Below are positions 49,000 through 60,000 of a DNA stretch of 60,000 bases, in pieces. The notes under the pieces are model-generated. The model did not search any database. It saw only the letters and a list, made by a program, of their open reading frames with translations, and was not told the DNA's origin. The stretch comes from Lingula anatina (taxonomy: Eukaryota > Brachiopoda > Lingulata > Lingulida > Lingulidae). The position numbers were made by a program, and so were the translations under genes. The stretch is taken from NCBI RefSeq assembly GCF_001039355.2, contig NW_019775525.1:127502-187501 (forward strand), in the 5' to 3' direction. The first letter of the stretch is position 1. Each line of letters starts with the position of its first letter.

Positions 49000-49674
49000 A
49001 GGATTCCCAAGCGACATTGAGTTTTATATCAGGCCTTCAGAAGATAGCATTCCGTGTAATATCTTTAGCTTAAAGCTGAGGAAGCTGCACGCCTCCCACC
49101 TGTTACACTGCCAGGTATTTGTGGAGAAAAACTGCTTGGAACATCTGCAGAACAATAGAACACGTCCAATAAGCCTGAAGTAAGAACCCCTGCAGGTATA
49201 ATACTGAACATGAATTAGACCACGGTGGAAGTGAAGAACAAAAGACTCAGACGTGGTGTAACTCGCATAACCGCACATCTCGCATGAATGTGTTATAACC
49301 CGTTCATGGACCGTGGTCTTAATAAGACAGACCCCTCGTCAGCGGGAGTTTTGTGACATCCACTCGTGCTACGCACTCGTGTATGCCACATAACCCTCGC
49401 TGACTCGGGGTCTATCTATTACATAGTGCACTGCAGGTCCCACGTGGCGGAGGACACGTCGTGTTAACTCTGCCAGGTGCTTTCTTTGAAAAGTGCGATA
49501 ATTTCGCCCACTTTTCGGCTATTACGTGGATGCTGATATAGGTTACAGTTTACTTGGCTCGATCTGTCTGAGTTATCTAACATGTCTAATTTCACATGTA
49601 CATGTACCTGTAGTATAGGGCGAGTTCATTGCGAGGAGTGTTCTTAGAGTTCCATTGTATTAGATTTAGAAATA
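49000..49674. other. Non-coding spacer
   Basis: No exon or element recognised. Slightly higher GC, with CpG around 49290-49460. Confidence 0.4.
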
Positions 49675-49679
49675 AAGCC

Positions 49680-49936
49680 CAGGGCCGTAGCCTGAGCAAA
49701 ATGCCAGGGGGGGCAGTAAGCGGACACGAGAGGGCGAAGCACCCGAGGGGGGGGGGTGTGGGTGTGGAAATTTTTTAAAAACTGTATGTATAATACTGCA
49801 TTCTGGTGCATTTTAACTGTTATTTATTGCTCAATCAGAAGCCAAAAATTGTGGGTTCATATTGCCAGTTTGCCATATTTGCACCTCAAACCCCAGGGCA
49901 GCTGCCCCCCCCCCCCCCCGGGAGGCTACGGCCCTG
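49680..49936. mobile_element. Small TIR element (about 257 bp) with 5-bp target duplication
   Basis: CAGGGCCGTAGCC at 49680-49692 and its perfect inverse at 49924-49936, flanked by aagcc at 49675-49679 and 49937-49941. The interior has opposed poly-G and poly-C runs and no transposase. Non-autonomous DNA transposon or foldback type. Confidence 0.65.
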
Positions 49937-50728
49937 AAGCCACCACGTGTGGACTGTTGTAGGCTACAGGGACAAACAAATGAAAAATGGCATAAATAAG
50001 ATGCTGTGTAAATGAAAATATCCGGTAAAAATTAAATATTTATGATAAATACAGTAGTGATGAATTTGAGGTGTTCATCGAACTGAGGCACATTGTCCAT
50101 TTGTCTCCACAGGGACGTATCCTAACTTATGTGAAGAGAGGGCTTTCATTTTTTATGTCAATGAGTGCCCAGCATTTAATAAATCAAACTTATACTTGAT
50201 TCATCGAGTGAATTACACAAAACAACCTATTATATTTCCTTTCTTTGTGTCGTGGGAGTAATTGACCAATTAATCGATTAGAGTATATGATTAAAGGAAA
50301 CAATTGAGACACTCAAGTTCATTGAGTATGATATATTCACCAAAATATATTATCTGTTAGAATACTGCACATATTACCACTATTTTAACAATTTCAGAGT
50401 CAAACGCACAAATTACACTGGAAAAATAATCACGCGCACTTAATTATCCATGTATTTCTTTCCTTTTTTACTTTATTCGTGGCTGGACATTTCCTTCCAT
50501 ATTCATCTTACCTGTCTAAATTTGACTTTTATTGAAGATGTTCTTTCTTAAACAGATCTGTTTAGGGGTTCGAACATATTTCCTGCTTGACAAACTTTAG
50601 ATCTACCAAAGCGCCCTAGCTTCCCTTGATCAAACTATCAGGTTCAGACCTGCACATAGTCTTTCCAAGAAGGAATAAAAATTTAAGGAGATAAACTTAT
50701 GTTTAAACTCATGGATCGACCAAAGGAA

Positions 50729-50790
50729 TATAATATAATATAATATAATATAATATAATATAATATAATATAATATAATATAATATAATA
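50729..50790. repeat. (TATAA)n microsatellite
   Basis: About 12 pentanucleotide units. Confidence 0.95.
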
Positions 50791-52649
50791 TGCATGAACA
50801 AAGATTATTAAACGATCATGGAAGCCCATTTTCTTCAAAACCCAGAAACATTTGTTTACATCGTTCTTGGCAAGTGTACGTGTAACTACCAGTAAAAAAT
50901 AAAACTTTGGGGATTTCTCGGCTAATGAACTCTTCTCATCAATATACATTAAACCAACACATCTCTCCACACTATATGAGCAATAACGAAGCACTTTCTG
51001 TTGGTTATTTGTAAAGTTAATGATAATTACCCAGCCAAATGGCAGAATAGCTGTGTTTTATGTTCATCTAATAGACAGTTTGCGCAACACGCTGTTATTA
51101 ATACAGGTACAATATTACCTAATGCCGTCATGGGGGATGATAAAATGGCGGATCTGTCAAATGTGAATAATTTATCCTTTCTAAACTTATCTCTTCAACT
51201 GTCTTTCTTTTTTGCACTCTCGTTTTTGTCTTGTAATTCAGTTTCTTATATTTGTCCTTACTTGACCTGATCAAGCAGCAGCAGATTCAGACAGGCCCCA
51301 AGGGGTGAGGGTTGTGGGGGGGGGGGGGGTCGTTCATATCAGTAACCTGATAATAGTATCAGATTGAAAGGGATACCTCAGGATGCTTCAGGTGAATTTG
51401 CAGAGTCAAAAAAGAAGCTTCTTTTCGGGTATTGGATGCTCTTCTGTGATGTCAAAATATGAAATGTATTAAGCATCAATTAAAAGATTCACTAGAGCTG
51501 TTAGACTATGTTGGTAATTTCCTTTAAAACTGGTTGCTTTCCATGCCGTCTATCCGGCTATAGTGTGGAGTATTGTAAGTCATCTCCGTGTGAACAGTAC
51601 GGGTAGCACTGAACATTGATGAAGTAATTGGAAGTGCATTCATTTCACTTTTCTAATCAGTCAATAATGTTGATGTTTTGATGTTTAAGTGGCTTTGTTT
51701 TAGGACGGCTTGATTACACGATTTGGTGAAGAATTTATGAAGTAGAAACTTCGGAGGGTTGTTTTCTATACCGAAATGTGGCTGCTAATTTATTGTTATT
51801 TTATTATTTTATTTTTATAAGTAATGGCAGTAGTAGAAGTCGTATGAGTGTTGTTGTTTTGTAATAGCTGATGTGGTGCTCTTTAGTAACTGATATGTAT
51901 TTGTCTGGTCGTTGCAGGGTGTGGCTTTCCAGTGTTGCCTTAACTTGTCCCTGCAGTGTTGGTTTGGTATTGTTGACAAGTTAGACGAATGAGTTATATA
52001 TTTACTGCAAGTGTAAATTGAGATTAAACCCCCGTTTGTATGCAGCACGGTATGGACAGCGGAAACAGAAATTTCAAGCGCTTACAGCCATTTTAATTCC
52101 ACGCAAGGACGTCATCACGGTCAATTAGATAGAACTTGTAGATAAATTTGCTGTCCCGACGGTACAGAGCACGAACAGTTTAGCTGTAAGCAGTAGGTGA
52201 CGAGTACACTGAAAACCAACGAAGTGATAGTTTTGCATTATTCAATCATCCTGTAGTGTTCATATAACAATGGCGGGTCAAAGGGACACAACGAGCACCC
52301 CCCCCCCCCCTATGTTAAAGGTCCCCCTTCTCCTTCCCAAAACAGTTTACCTAACAAAATAACTAGTAAACGGAAACAAAATCAAGCAAATTTTCATCCT
52401 TGTACCTTGCATATTTTTTTCTAAAATTGTCTTCGGTTGCTGTTTTGTATTTTCTGAGCGACAAGTAATTTCCTTTATCCTTGGTCACCCCGCCACCCCA
52501 ACCCCCTTTATTCTAGGTTACTCCTCTACCCCAACGCCACCCCTTGACAATAATTTTCATCTGCCTGTATGTAACATTTAACTTTAGATGTGATATATTT
52601 AGATTTAGATGATGAAAAATATCCCCTGTGCTGTTGCCACACATAATGC

Positions 52650-52650
52650 C

Positions 52651-52690
<40 letters not shown>
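52650..52690. repeat. (TTA)n microsatellite
   Basis: About 13 triplet units, giving poly-Tyr and poly-Ile artefact ORFs. Confidence 0.95.
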
Positions 52691-52692
<2 letters not shown>

Positions 52693-54510
52693 CATAGTCA
52701 CTCACTGTAACACACCCTTTATCCCACACATTCTCTATTATTCTTTATCTTTCATCTCACACTCCCTGTCTCGTCCATTTCTCACTGGCCGTTGGCTGAA
52801 CTCTCACTTCCAATGTTGGCATTGAAAGATGACCGCTGTCCGTAAGGTTAACTGATACGGCTGATTGCCCAAGACAATGGTCAATCAATAAAATCTGGCA
52901 ATGTCAATTAAATTTATGATATGAGAATTGTCACTAAATGCATTATCATTTTAAAAAGTGCATTGTACATTGAATGATGATGAAAATGTCTTACCTTGCG
53001 TGGCGTCTTGTCATCTCTGGTAGCAAGAGTTTTTTAGGCACAAAAAGTGTTCACTTGTTAATAAATAAAATATTGTCCTTCTATGCTGATCGTGTTTCTC
53101 TTTCTCAGATATACTCGTACATCCCAGTGAAAATTTATCGCTCTTCCTCCTCAATGAAAAAATGTGATTAACTGCACAAATATTGTTGTGCAATCAATTT
53201 TGTTTACGCATAGAAAAATTCAAATTAATTATCCATGTGCTCAAACAGCAAATAGTCTAGAGTACTCCCACACGATCTTCATCAGTGGTAACTTCGCTGA
53301 CATTTTTTACCGACTTTCAATATGCTTGCACTTTTATAGTAAACGTTTTCCGTCCTTAGGAGGTAAAATACACTGAACTATCCTAATTGGTCAAACAATG
53401 AATATTGCACCGTTTGCCAAAACATCTGATGCACGTTACATCACGCCGTTCTTGTTGTTGGTCAGTTGTCGTAACATCTTCTTTGCGATATTTGCAACTG
53501 AAATACCCCGAGGGTTTCATTTACCTCGCACATCTGCATCCACTCAACATACGGACGTATCTTTCAATGTGCCGTAACAAATAGCAGGAGTCCTCTTTTC
53601 ACCAAACTCTACAGTATCGATCATAATTGCAAAACCCATCACCACGCAGCCGCTTGGATTTACCGCGGTTCTCTCCTGTCTAATCGCGGTTTATGTGTAT
53701 GCTGCCTATACTATCGTTACTGTAGCTTACAAGGTATAACAGACACCGGCAACTGTTCCTTTGCGTTGTGTTCGGAACCCGAGCCTCTCAGACCGGCAAT
53801 TACGGCTGTTAAAAGCGACCTTCGTGTCCTGACATTTTGGTGGAAGAGTTTTAAATAAAACAACAGGTATTTTGTGTATCTGTTTGAACAGGTCAACGCT
53901 CTACACCATATAAATAGCTCCCTTATAAATGATTGCGCCATCAATCAATGATGCAATAAAATTTCGGAGTATACCGATTTAGAATAAATCAAATAGATAG
54001 TTTGTGATATATATGTTTTTGGTTATAATCTTTCCTCACAAAGATAAAATAGAAAACAAAAAAGAAACAGATAATAAATCAGCAGCCGTGGATTTCGTTT
54101 AGTGTATCTATTGATCAAAGCCAGGTTCTTGTTCTGCTATACACCGCATGCATACACTAGCGAGCACTTAGCTGTATCTTGAGGCGGCTAAATGTGATAA
54201 AGGAACACCTCTGTGTGCGGATTGCAAGACCTTACAGACGCTCGGAAAGATGCACACAGAGGTATTCACAATCACTTTTTCTGGAAATGTTGCTGGAATG
54301 ATTGAAACGATGTCTGATATTGCCCGTCACGATAGAAAATTAAGATGCCATTTTTAGGAGTTCAAGGTGAAATTTGATACGGGAAGTATAACTCTCCTGG
54401 TACTTTTTCATTCTTTCTTTCTTTCTATTTAATTGTGAAGGAAGAGTAGACAGACAGAGAAAATGAAGCACAGACAAATATTGCTGCCAAGAAAGGGTTT
54501 GCCACGCTCC

Positions 54511-54712
54511 AAATACTAACACGTGACCTCCAGAGGTGGGGTTACCTAGAGAACCACGCCCACAATACCAACACGTGACCATCAGTGGTGGGGTTACCTG
54601 GGGAACCACGCCCTCAATACTAACACGTGACCTCCAGAGGTGGGGTTACCTATAGAGAACCACACCCTCAGTGGGAACACGTGACCCGCAGAGGCGGGGT
54701 ACCTGGGACCTC
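54511..54712. repeat. 52-bp minisatellite, four units, each with a CACGTG E-box
   Basis: ACACGTGACC begins at 54519, 54571, 54623 and 54677, each followed by a gaggtggggttacct-type segment and aaccacgccctcaat. The period is 52, 52 and 54. CACGTG is conserved in every unit while other positions vary. Confidence 0.85.
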
Positions 54713-54845
54713 GACTTCATAATTTCTATAACGGTTGTTTAGAGGATGTACTTGCTGATAAAGAGAGATTGTTTGCAATACTAAAGCCCAACGTGCATTG
54801 TATGCCTATATTTGAATTTTTCTACAAAGAACATCTCTTCCTCTC

Positions 54846-55209
54846 TCTCTCTCCCTCTCTCAGGTGGTAAATTCTGAGGCAGCGTCAGGTCGATTCCTGC
54901 CTCTCAACATTTTGGCAAACCTCCCACGTGCCGCCAGTAGCAGAGGGGCAGCAGGCGAGGGAACTCATCAAAAGTCTTAATTCAATAGAGAAAGCATCTC
55001 ACACTGCAATCAATACCTTGTTACTGAACCCACCGCGGACCTGGAAACTCGTGGCACTGAGGGGTGAACTTCCACTTCAGCTCGTGCATTATGTATGTTC
55101 TGAGACCGGGTCGTGTGGGGACATGGCTGCACGTGCAGGGTGGGAACACGTCTTCCGGGAAATCTGCCCAGTTTGTGAGATCACTAAGGCCATTTTTCAA
55201 CTCCAATAA
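54846..55209 (+). CDS. Unproven exon-like ORF
   Basis: A long pyrimidine tract (CTCTCTCTC...CTCAG, ending about 54863) precedes an open stretch that runs to a stop at 55209. The codons include LRGELPLQLVHYVC and EICPVCEI. GC is higher than the surroundings. The antisense strand is also open, so coding status is uncertain, and no family is recognised. Confidence 0.2.
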
Positions 55210-55550
55210 TAACCCATACAGCTTTATTTATATACAATATACTTGTAAATGAAGGACGTTTTTCATTTGTTCTTGGATATTTTTACACACATATGTACAT
55301 AATTATTGTGCTTTTGTGTATATCTGATGTTATCACGTTAGCCATCATGCACACGCACACATACACGGTACACAGGGCAATAACCTGAGAGAAAATGCCT
55401 GGGTTGCAGCATGCCAGTAGTTTGTATAGGATACTTGACTGCTGTAGACTCTGAAAGAACGGTAATATACTTCTAATAGACAGAAAGAAAGGAATATTTG
55501 TGCCCCCTCCTCCTCCTCCTCCTCCGCAGTCTACAGTATAGTGAATAGTT

Positions 55551-55754
55551 CTAGCTGATATCCACTTTGGTGCGATTGATGGAAATATCTGTTATACCAG
55601 AGGTTTTATAGCACCGCACGTCGAGTGTGTCTGTGGCGGGACAAGTGCTGGATTGGCGGCACGGCTCTTTAAGTGCTTTTTGTGAGTCGGCATTGATTTC
55701 AGCGCTACCGTCTTTAGCTTTATACGTCTTGTAAAATTGCGCAAATGAAGTCAT
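55551..55754 (-). CDS. Unproven 67-codon ORF
   Basis: Runs from ATG (MTSFAQFYKTYKAKDG) to a stop, hydrophilic, with balanced codon use and four Cys (CRQSSTC, VRC). No family is recognised. It might be a single exon of a short gene or chance. Confidence 0.22.
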   Translation of the reverse strand: MTSFAQFYKTYKAKDGSAEINADSQKALKEPCRQSSTCPATDTLDVRCYKTSGITDISINRTKVDIS

Positions 55755-56159
55755 TGGTATTTTGATGAATGATCACAAAAGAACAAAACTTCATAAAGCT
55801 TAAAATCGTTACAATTGTGAAATGCATTGTTTGGATCGTATCGTTGTTTGAAGTAAACTCAATACGTTTTAAAACACCGCAGGTACTTGACTCATACATT
55901 CCTAGATACTAGTATGTTGCCTCATTGGAAAATCAGTAGTATCACAGTAGGCCTTATATCTTATATATGTTCATTGCAATGAAAACAGCATAAGCCTGTG
56001 TGATTCACTTTATTAAATCATTATATTATATTATAATGTATACATAACTGTAGATATAACTTTCCTTTATCTTTACTTCACGTTAATACACACTTGACAT
56101 TTAATTTGAATATTTTTTGCAAATCAGTTTACTTTGATTTTTTCTACTTTTTTCAAGTT

Positions 56160-56270
56160 ATGAATGAAAACAAGGTTTTATATCAGATTCCAGTCACAGC
56201 AACGACCATTGGTGCGTCTGGTCTCATCTTTCTGCTACTGGGGCTACTGGCGGCAAGGCATTATTTATGA
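56160..56270 (+). CDS. Unproven 36-codon ORF with one membrane segment
   Basis: A pyrimidine-rich tract ending AG is followed by ATG and a stop-terminated stretch containing GASGLIFLLLGLLAARHYL, a clear hydrophobic helix. It could be the last exon of a membrane protein whose other exons I cannot find, or chance. Confidence 0.2.
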   Translation: MNENKVLYQIPVTATTIGASGLIFLLLGLLAARHYL

Positions 56271-56299
56271 CAGGTTCTCTGGAGTTTAAACAGGGATAA

Positions 56300-56774
56300 T
56301 ATTCCAGGCAACGATCGGACCTTGTCCACTTTGGTTCATATTTGTTGTACACGTAGGTCCGTTAGGCCGTAGATTAGGCAATACTGGCTACCCAAAGATT
56401 GTCTATAGTCTTCGAATCCAGCGATTTTGATGGCCGCAGTAGCTGGTCGATGATATTGCAGTGTTCACGGAGGGTCCTTCAGCGGTCCCCTGGTATAGTA
56501 ACCTGCTTAAACCAGTCTGGCTTGGAAAAGACTTTTTGGTGACAATTTGCCCTTCATTCTGGAGGGAAGCACTTGTCTTTATCTATTTGTAGCAGAAAAA
56601 CCTTAAAAACAATGGATCCTGTTTTCCCGTGGAAAGGTCTGAGTGACTGGGGCGTGGCCTGTGTGAAGATACACCAGGCTGGGCATACCTCTGTAAAACT
56701 GTGTGGAGCGTTCCTTGCGACACAATAATCTGTTTGGCAATGTCTTTCTGGTGCATATCAACAATGATGTACAT
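56300..56774 (-). mobile_element. Possible degenerate Tc1/mariner-type transposase relic
   Basis: The minus strand encodes HQKDIAKQIIVSQGTLHTVL then RYAQPGVSSHRPRPS, matching the helix-turn-helix and linker pattern of Tc1-like transposases. Beyond this the frame is broken by stops, and no DDE region is recognisable. Confidence 0.35.
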
Positions 56775-57980
56775 TGTAATACTCTGCCGCGCCCGTATTA
56801 CTCAGAGTAACGTCCGCTACTTATACTCAAAATTTCAAAATCATCTGTGCATTCTTTGCCAAATATTGAAACTTTTTTTGACTGAACCATGCCCTGCCGC
56901 AATCATACAAAGACCAGCCAAAAGAGCACTACCCCAGGAAATCACCACACATTACGTAATGCAGCAACGCTTCAGACAAGGCAGCCAGTTAATTGTTACT
57001 GACACACTTGACTATACATTTATCTATTCTCATAATTCACATGAGATACATGTTTTGGAAATAAATAGCACATTTTTACCTACACACACCTTTGAAAATA
57101 AAATATTCCATATAAAATACCAGGTCTGTAAGTGGGTTGACATTGAAAATAGCATTTCATAATATGCTTTAAAAAGTTTTTGCTTGAGATGTATTTACTA
57201 GATATGATACCTCAGTGGATTTTTAGTACGGAGGTATCCCGTATGAGTGATAAAAATAAATCTGTGTGATGAACTTTTACCACATCAGTACCGGTATATT
57301 ACACTGTTAACATCCTGAGGATATTGGTACATGATTATAACTTACCATATGTTTTTTTATGTTAATCAGATGGTTGCTAATTAATGTACATGTACGAAGT
57401 CATTCTGTAATTTACATGCAGATAGTTATGTTATCATTATTGTAGACCTCCTTATTATTTTATTAGTATATGGAATGATAGAAATATTCCAATAAAAAGT
57501 TTATCCTCGCGAAGATGAAACGCTGAAATACCCCTGTTGTACCTCTTCTAAACCCTAGGCAGTACACCACTGAAGGCCGCCATCCCGCGGTGCCTGGAGT
57601 CCAGCTACCAAAGTTGTTTGGGTTAAAACAAATTGCACAGACAAACATGAGACGAATTCATGCTGAGGCAAAGCGCGATATTTATACGCACTAAATCGAT
57701 TGCTATCTTACCGTCTCTTTCCGTAAATTTGAGGCGCTTTCGCCTTTTCCTGTAGTTCTGTACACCTTCCATCGTGTGGGTATGTGTAGAAGTGAGAAAT
57801 GAAGGTGAGCGGGCACGTGAACGGTTACCGAGGATAAAGGTAATTAATGATGACGACTTATGCATAAGGGGCTGTTGTGATTCCTTGGTTGTTTTTCGTA
57901 ACGTAAATTTTCTTTGGTGAGCTACCTTAATTAGAATAGCTTGAGTGCAAGAGAGAGAGGGAATAAGAGAGGGGTGTGGC

Positions 57981-58021
<41 letters not shown>

Positions 58022-58714
58022 GGGGGAGTAAGGCGCAAGAGATATAAGAAGGAAAGGAAATTAGAGGTCATATCTGAATAAACTGAGTGTAGAATAATAA
58101 TAAAAAATGAAAATAAATAATAACAACAATAAATAATAATAAAAATAACAATAAAATCTTAATGCACATTTTATATTTTTTAATATGATTTACGATCAAA
58201 AACGATAATTGTACACTTTTTTATTTACCTCTTACTAGTAAATGCAAAGACTTACAAACATCTTTCTACAAGAAGGGATGCAGTTTGCATGAAAACATTC
58301 TATTTTAACATGCACTTTTCACTGAATAATTACAATATATAATCCAAAAATTAGAAAATATTCCATGGTTAAATATATTACAAATGTGCTCAATATCGTG
58401 ACGGGATAGAGGTCTACCGGCTTATTCTACATTTTGTAGGTATAGTTATATAAAAAAATGTATTTTAGACATTCGGGAACAATAAATAAATAAATAAATA
58501 AATAAAATTATATTTAGTAATTCGATTGATAAGCAATGTACATTAGATACAGACAATATATTTGTTAACAATTGGCATCGGTTGCGGCGTTTTCATATGC
58601 AAAATCCAAATAAATAACATGGACTGTCACACATATTGCTCTTCCACCTGGATCTTAAGGAAGCGCATTGCAAAATTAAAGTTTATATATTTGAAAAAGA
58701 AAAATTATATAAAT
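56775..58714. other. Non-coding spacer with simple repeats
   Basis: Holds (GA)n at about 57984-58020, an AAT/AATA-rich stretch at 58100-58160 and (AATA)n at 58480-58506. A possible first exon at 57712-57772 is treated in the findings. Confidence 0.5.
57984..58020. repeat. (GA)n microsatellite
   Basis: About 18 GA units within a purine-rich stretch. Confidence 0.95.
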
Positions 58715-59752
58715 CTAATACCACAGCATTACAGAAGCAATAAGAACTGTGACAGATGCGACATCTAGGAACAAACGTGAACTGCCATTTTTGGAATCGC
58801 TGTTACTTCCGGTTCCGCTGGATTTTCCGCCAGCATCTCCACCTGTCGCCTGGTCCCCGGATGGAGCATTAGTGGCACCGGAGGTAGGAGCAGCAGAAGG
58901 TTCTGGTGTGGAATTTTTCAGGGCTTCTTTCTCGTCTTCTGTTAACAAAAACATAAACATGTTATTTGTGCGTAGCGGTAGGTCTTAAATACATCGTTTT
59001 AATACAATATAGGCTGAAACATTACCTATCCGTTATTGCACGTGTCTTTAAAGGACCAGATGTATTTTTTAAACCTACACTTGAAATGAAGGGAGTTGTG
59101 TCAGATACAATAACTGCTAAATAATGCAATCTTCTCTAACACAACAACTCTCAACAACACCTCCACCCTTCTCGTTTTCCTTAATCTGAATTTAGTAAAT
59201 GGTACAGAAATATATTCATGGTTATGAATCCATGCACAGAATAACCAAGAATAGACATCAGATTTGTAGTGGACATAAAATTTGTTAGACATATCCAAAG
59301 ACTAAAGATGGAATGCATGTTGACCATTTTTCAACAGTTTTGAGATAGCGGCAACTGATAAAATGCCGTTGATACGTTTACCTATTCACGTGTGTTTGTC
59401 TATTCATTCTGTCATTGGTTAATGTCTTTTTTCTATTTTCAATTTTATAGTGATATTATCTTCTTTTTTTTTTCAAAAAAGGAAAGGAAGCACTCTATCA
59501 CCGAAGAAAACGAAGAACATAACGTCACTTTACCTGTGTAGCGTTTTCCGCGTACTGAGCAGCTCTCCTTGACCTCTGTATAGGCCACGCACTTGCCGCC
59601 AAAAGGATTGGTGGTATCTACCTGGAAGAACATGCCTCCGTTACAACTCCTGACGCTGGCGCCCCCCTTATTACACTCCCAGTAGAACACACAGTCGGCG
59701 GGGTGCTCGAACAGCTTGTAGTCGGGGCCAGGGCAGACATAAGAGCCCTCAC
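58715..59752 (-). CDS. Chitin-binding (peritrophin-A/CBM14) protein, last two exons, GPI-anchor-like tail
   Basis: Exons 59752-59534 and 58938-58715 join at phase 1; the 5' part lies beyond the window. The first exon holds one complete CBM14 domain with six Cys spaced 13, 5, 9, 17 and 9 (YVCPGPDYKLF, DCVFYWEC, VRSC). CBM14 domains bind chitin in extracellular matrices. The last exon is a Ser/Gly/Thr/Ala-rich linker ending in a hydrophobic tail (FLDVASVTVLIASVMLWY) after NGSS, typical of a GPI-anchor signal, so the protein is probably tethered to the outer cell surface. Such proteins occur in shell, cuticle, gut or egg matrices; the tissue cannot be told from the sequence. Confidence 0.8.
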
Positions 59753-59807
59753 CTGGAATATCATAAAGTATTATGTATAATTCAATGTGTATGGTAACTA
59801 CATGTAG

Positions 59808-60000
59808 TATACGAAATTCCCCAAGCAGACAGAATTTGCAAAAAGTGCCATTCTGGCGAAATAGAAGATGAAATCCATTTCCTAGTGTCATGCCCCCTTT
59901 ATACAGACCTCCGATATGATCTTTATTCAGTATACAAAAAACAACATAGTAACTTTGAGCATCTTACCAGAATGGACAAATTTAAAACACTAATGACTGG
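59808..60000 (+). mobile_element. LINE 3' fragment (RT zinc knuckle), running off the window
   Basis: An open frame with DRICKKCHSGEIEDEIHFLV then SCPLYTDLRYDLY, the C-terminal knuckle of non-LTR reverse transcriptases. It is on the opposite strand to the chitin-binding gene, in its intron. Related to, but distinct from, the fragment at 48.5 kb. Confidence 0.75.

Larger units (their letters stand above)
49942..54510. other. Non-coding region with microsatellites
   Basis: Contains (TATAA)n at 50729-50790, poly-G near 51316, poly-C near 52296 and (TTA)n at 52650-52690. ORFs here are short and without splice or family support. Confidence 0.5.

Noticed and set aside
54511-54712. CRISPR-like appearance of regularly spaced repeats
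   Set aside because: The sequence is eukaryotic, and the whole 52-bp unit is repeated with no unique spacers.

Overview
This is an intron-rich, AT-rich animal nuclear sequence with many microsatellites, foldback elements and retroelement ends. The gene families and repeats suggest a marine invertebrate, most likely a lophotrochozoan (mollusc, annelid or brachiopod); that placement is inference. Every gene I can support lies on the minus strand. I built the exon models by hand from splice sites, reading phase and comparison between copies, without transcripts.

Positions 1-31 kb: a tandem array of nicotinic-receptor-like Cys-loop channel genes, called N1 to N5 here. N1, N3, N4 and N5 each give a complete open eight-exon model (468, 428, 432 and 436 residues) with identical intron phases, including the 45-nt and 110-nt exons typical of animal nAChR genes. 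N2 (7.7-10.5 kb) is a pseudogene with at least six lesions, one being loss of exon 3 where an inverted-repeat element now sits. A lone first exon at 12.5 kb is the remnant of another N1-type gene and marks an old segmental duplication (about 5.1-10.6 kb against 12.0-17.9 kb). The intact proteins keep the Cys-loop, the RR-M1 junction and the nAChR-type pre-M4 helix. They lack the loop-C cysteine pair and the loop-B Trp, and their pore reads Trp-Thr at 8'/9' where nAChRs have Leu-Leu. They look like a locally expanded group of divergent receptors rather than ordinary acetylcholine receptors.

Positions 33-47.5 kb: one large TRP-type cation channel gene of 18 or more exons. It has N-terminal ankyrin repeats, six membrane segments with a pore loop, a C-terminal coiled coil and, through three phase-matched exons, an Arg/Ser-rich tail. 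A 117-codon exon-like ORF at 47.1-47.45 kb may be an extra or alternative 5' exon. Its introns hold a tRNA-Ala-like gene and several interspersed repeats.

Positions 47.5-58.7 kb: mostly non-coding. It contains a LINE 3' end, a small TIR element with a 5-bp target duplication, a four-unit minisatellite carrying CACGTG in every unit, microsatellites, a weak Tc1-like relic and a few unproven small ORFs.

Positions 58.7-60 kb: the last two exons of a chitin-binding (peritrophin-A/CBM14) protein with a GPI-anchor-like tail. The gene continues past the window, and the adjoining intron holds another LINE 3' end.
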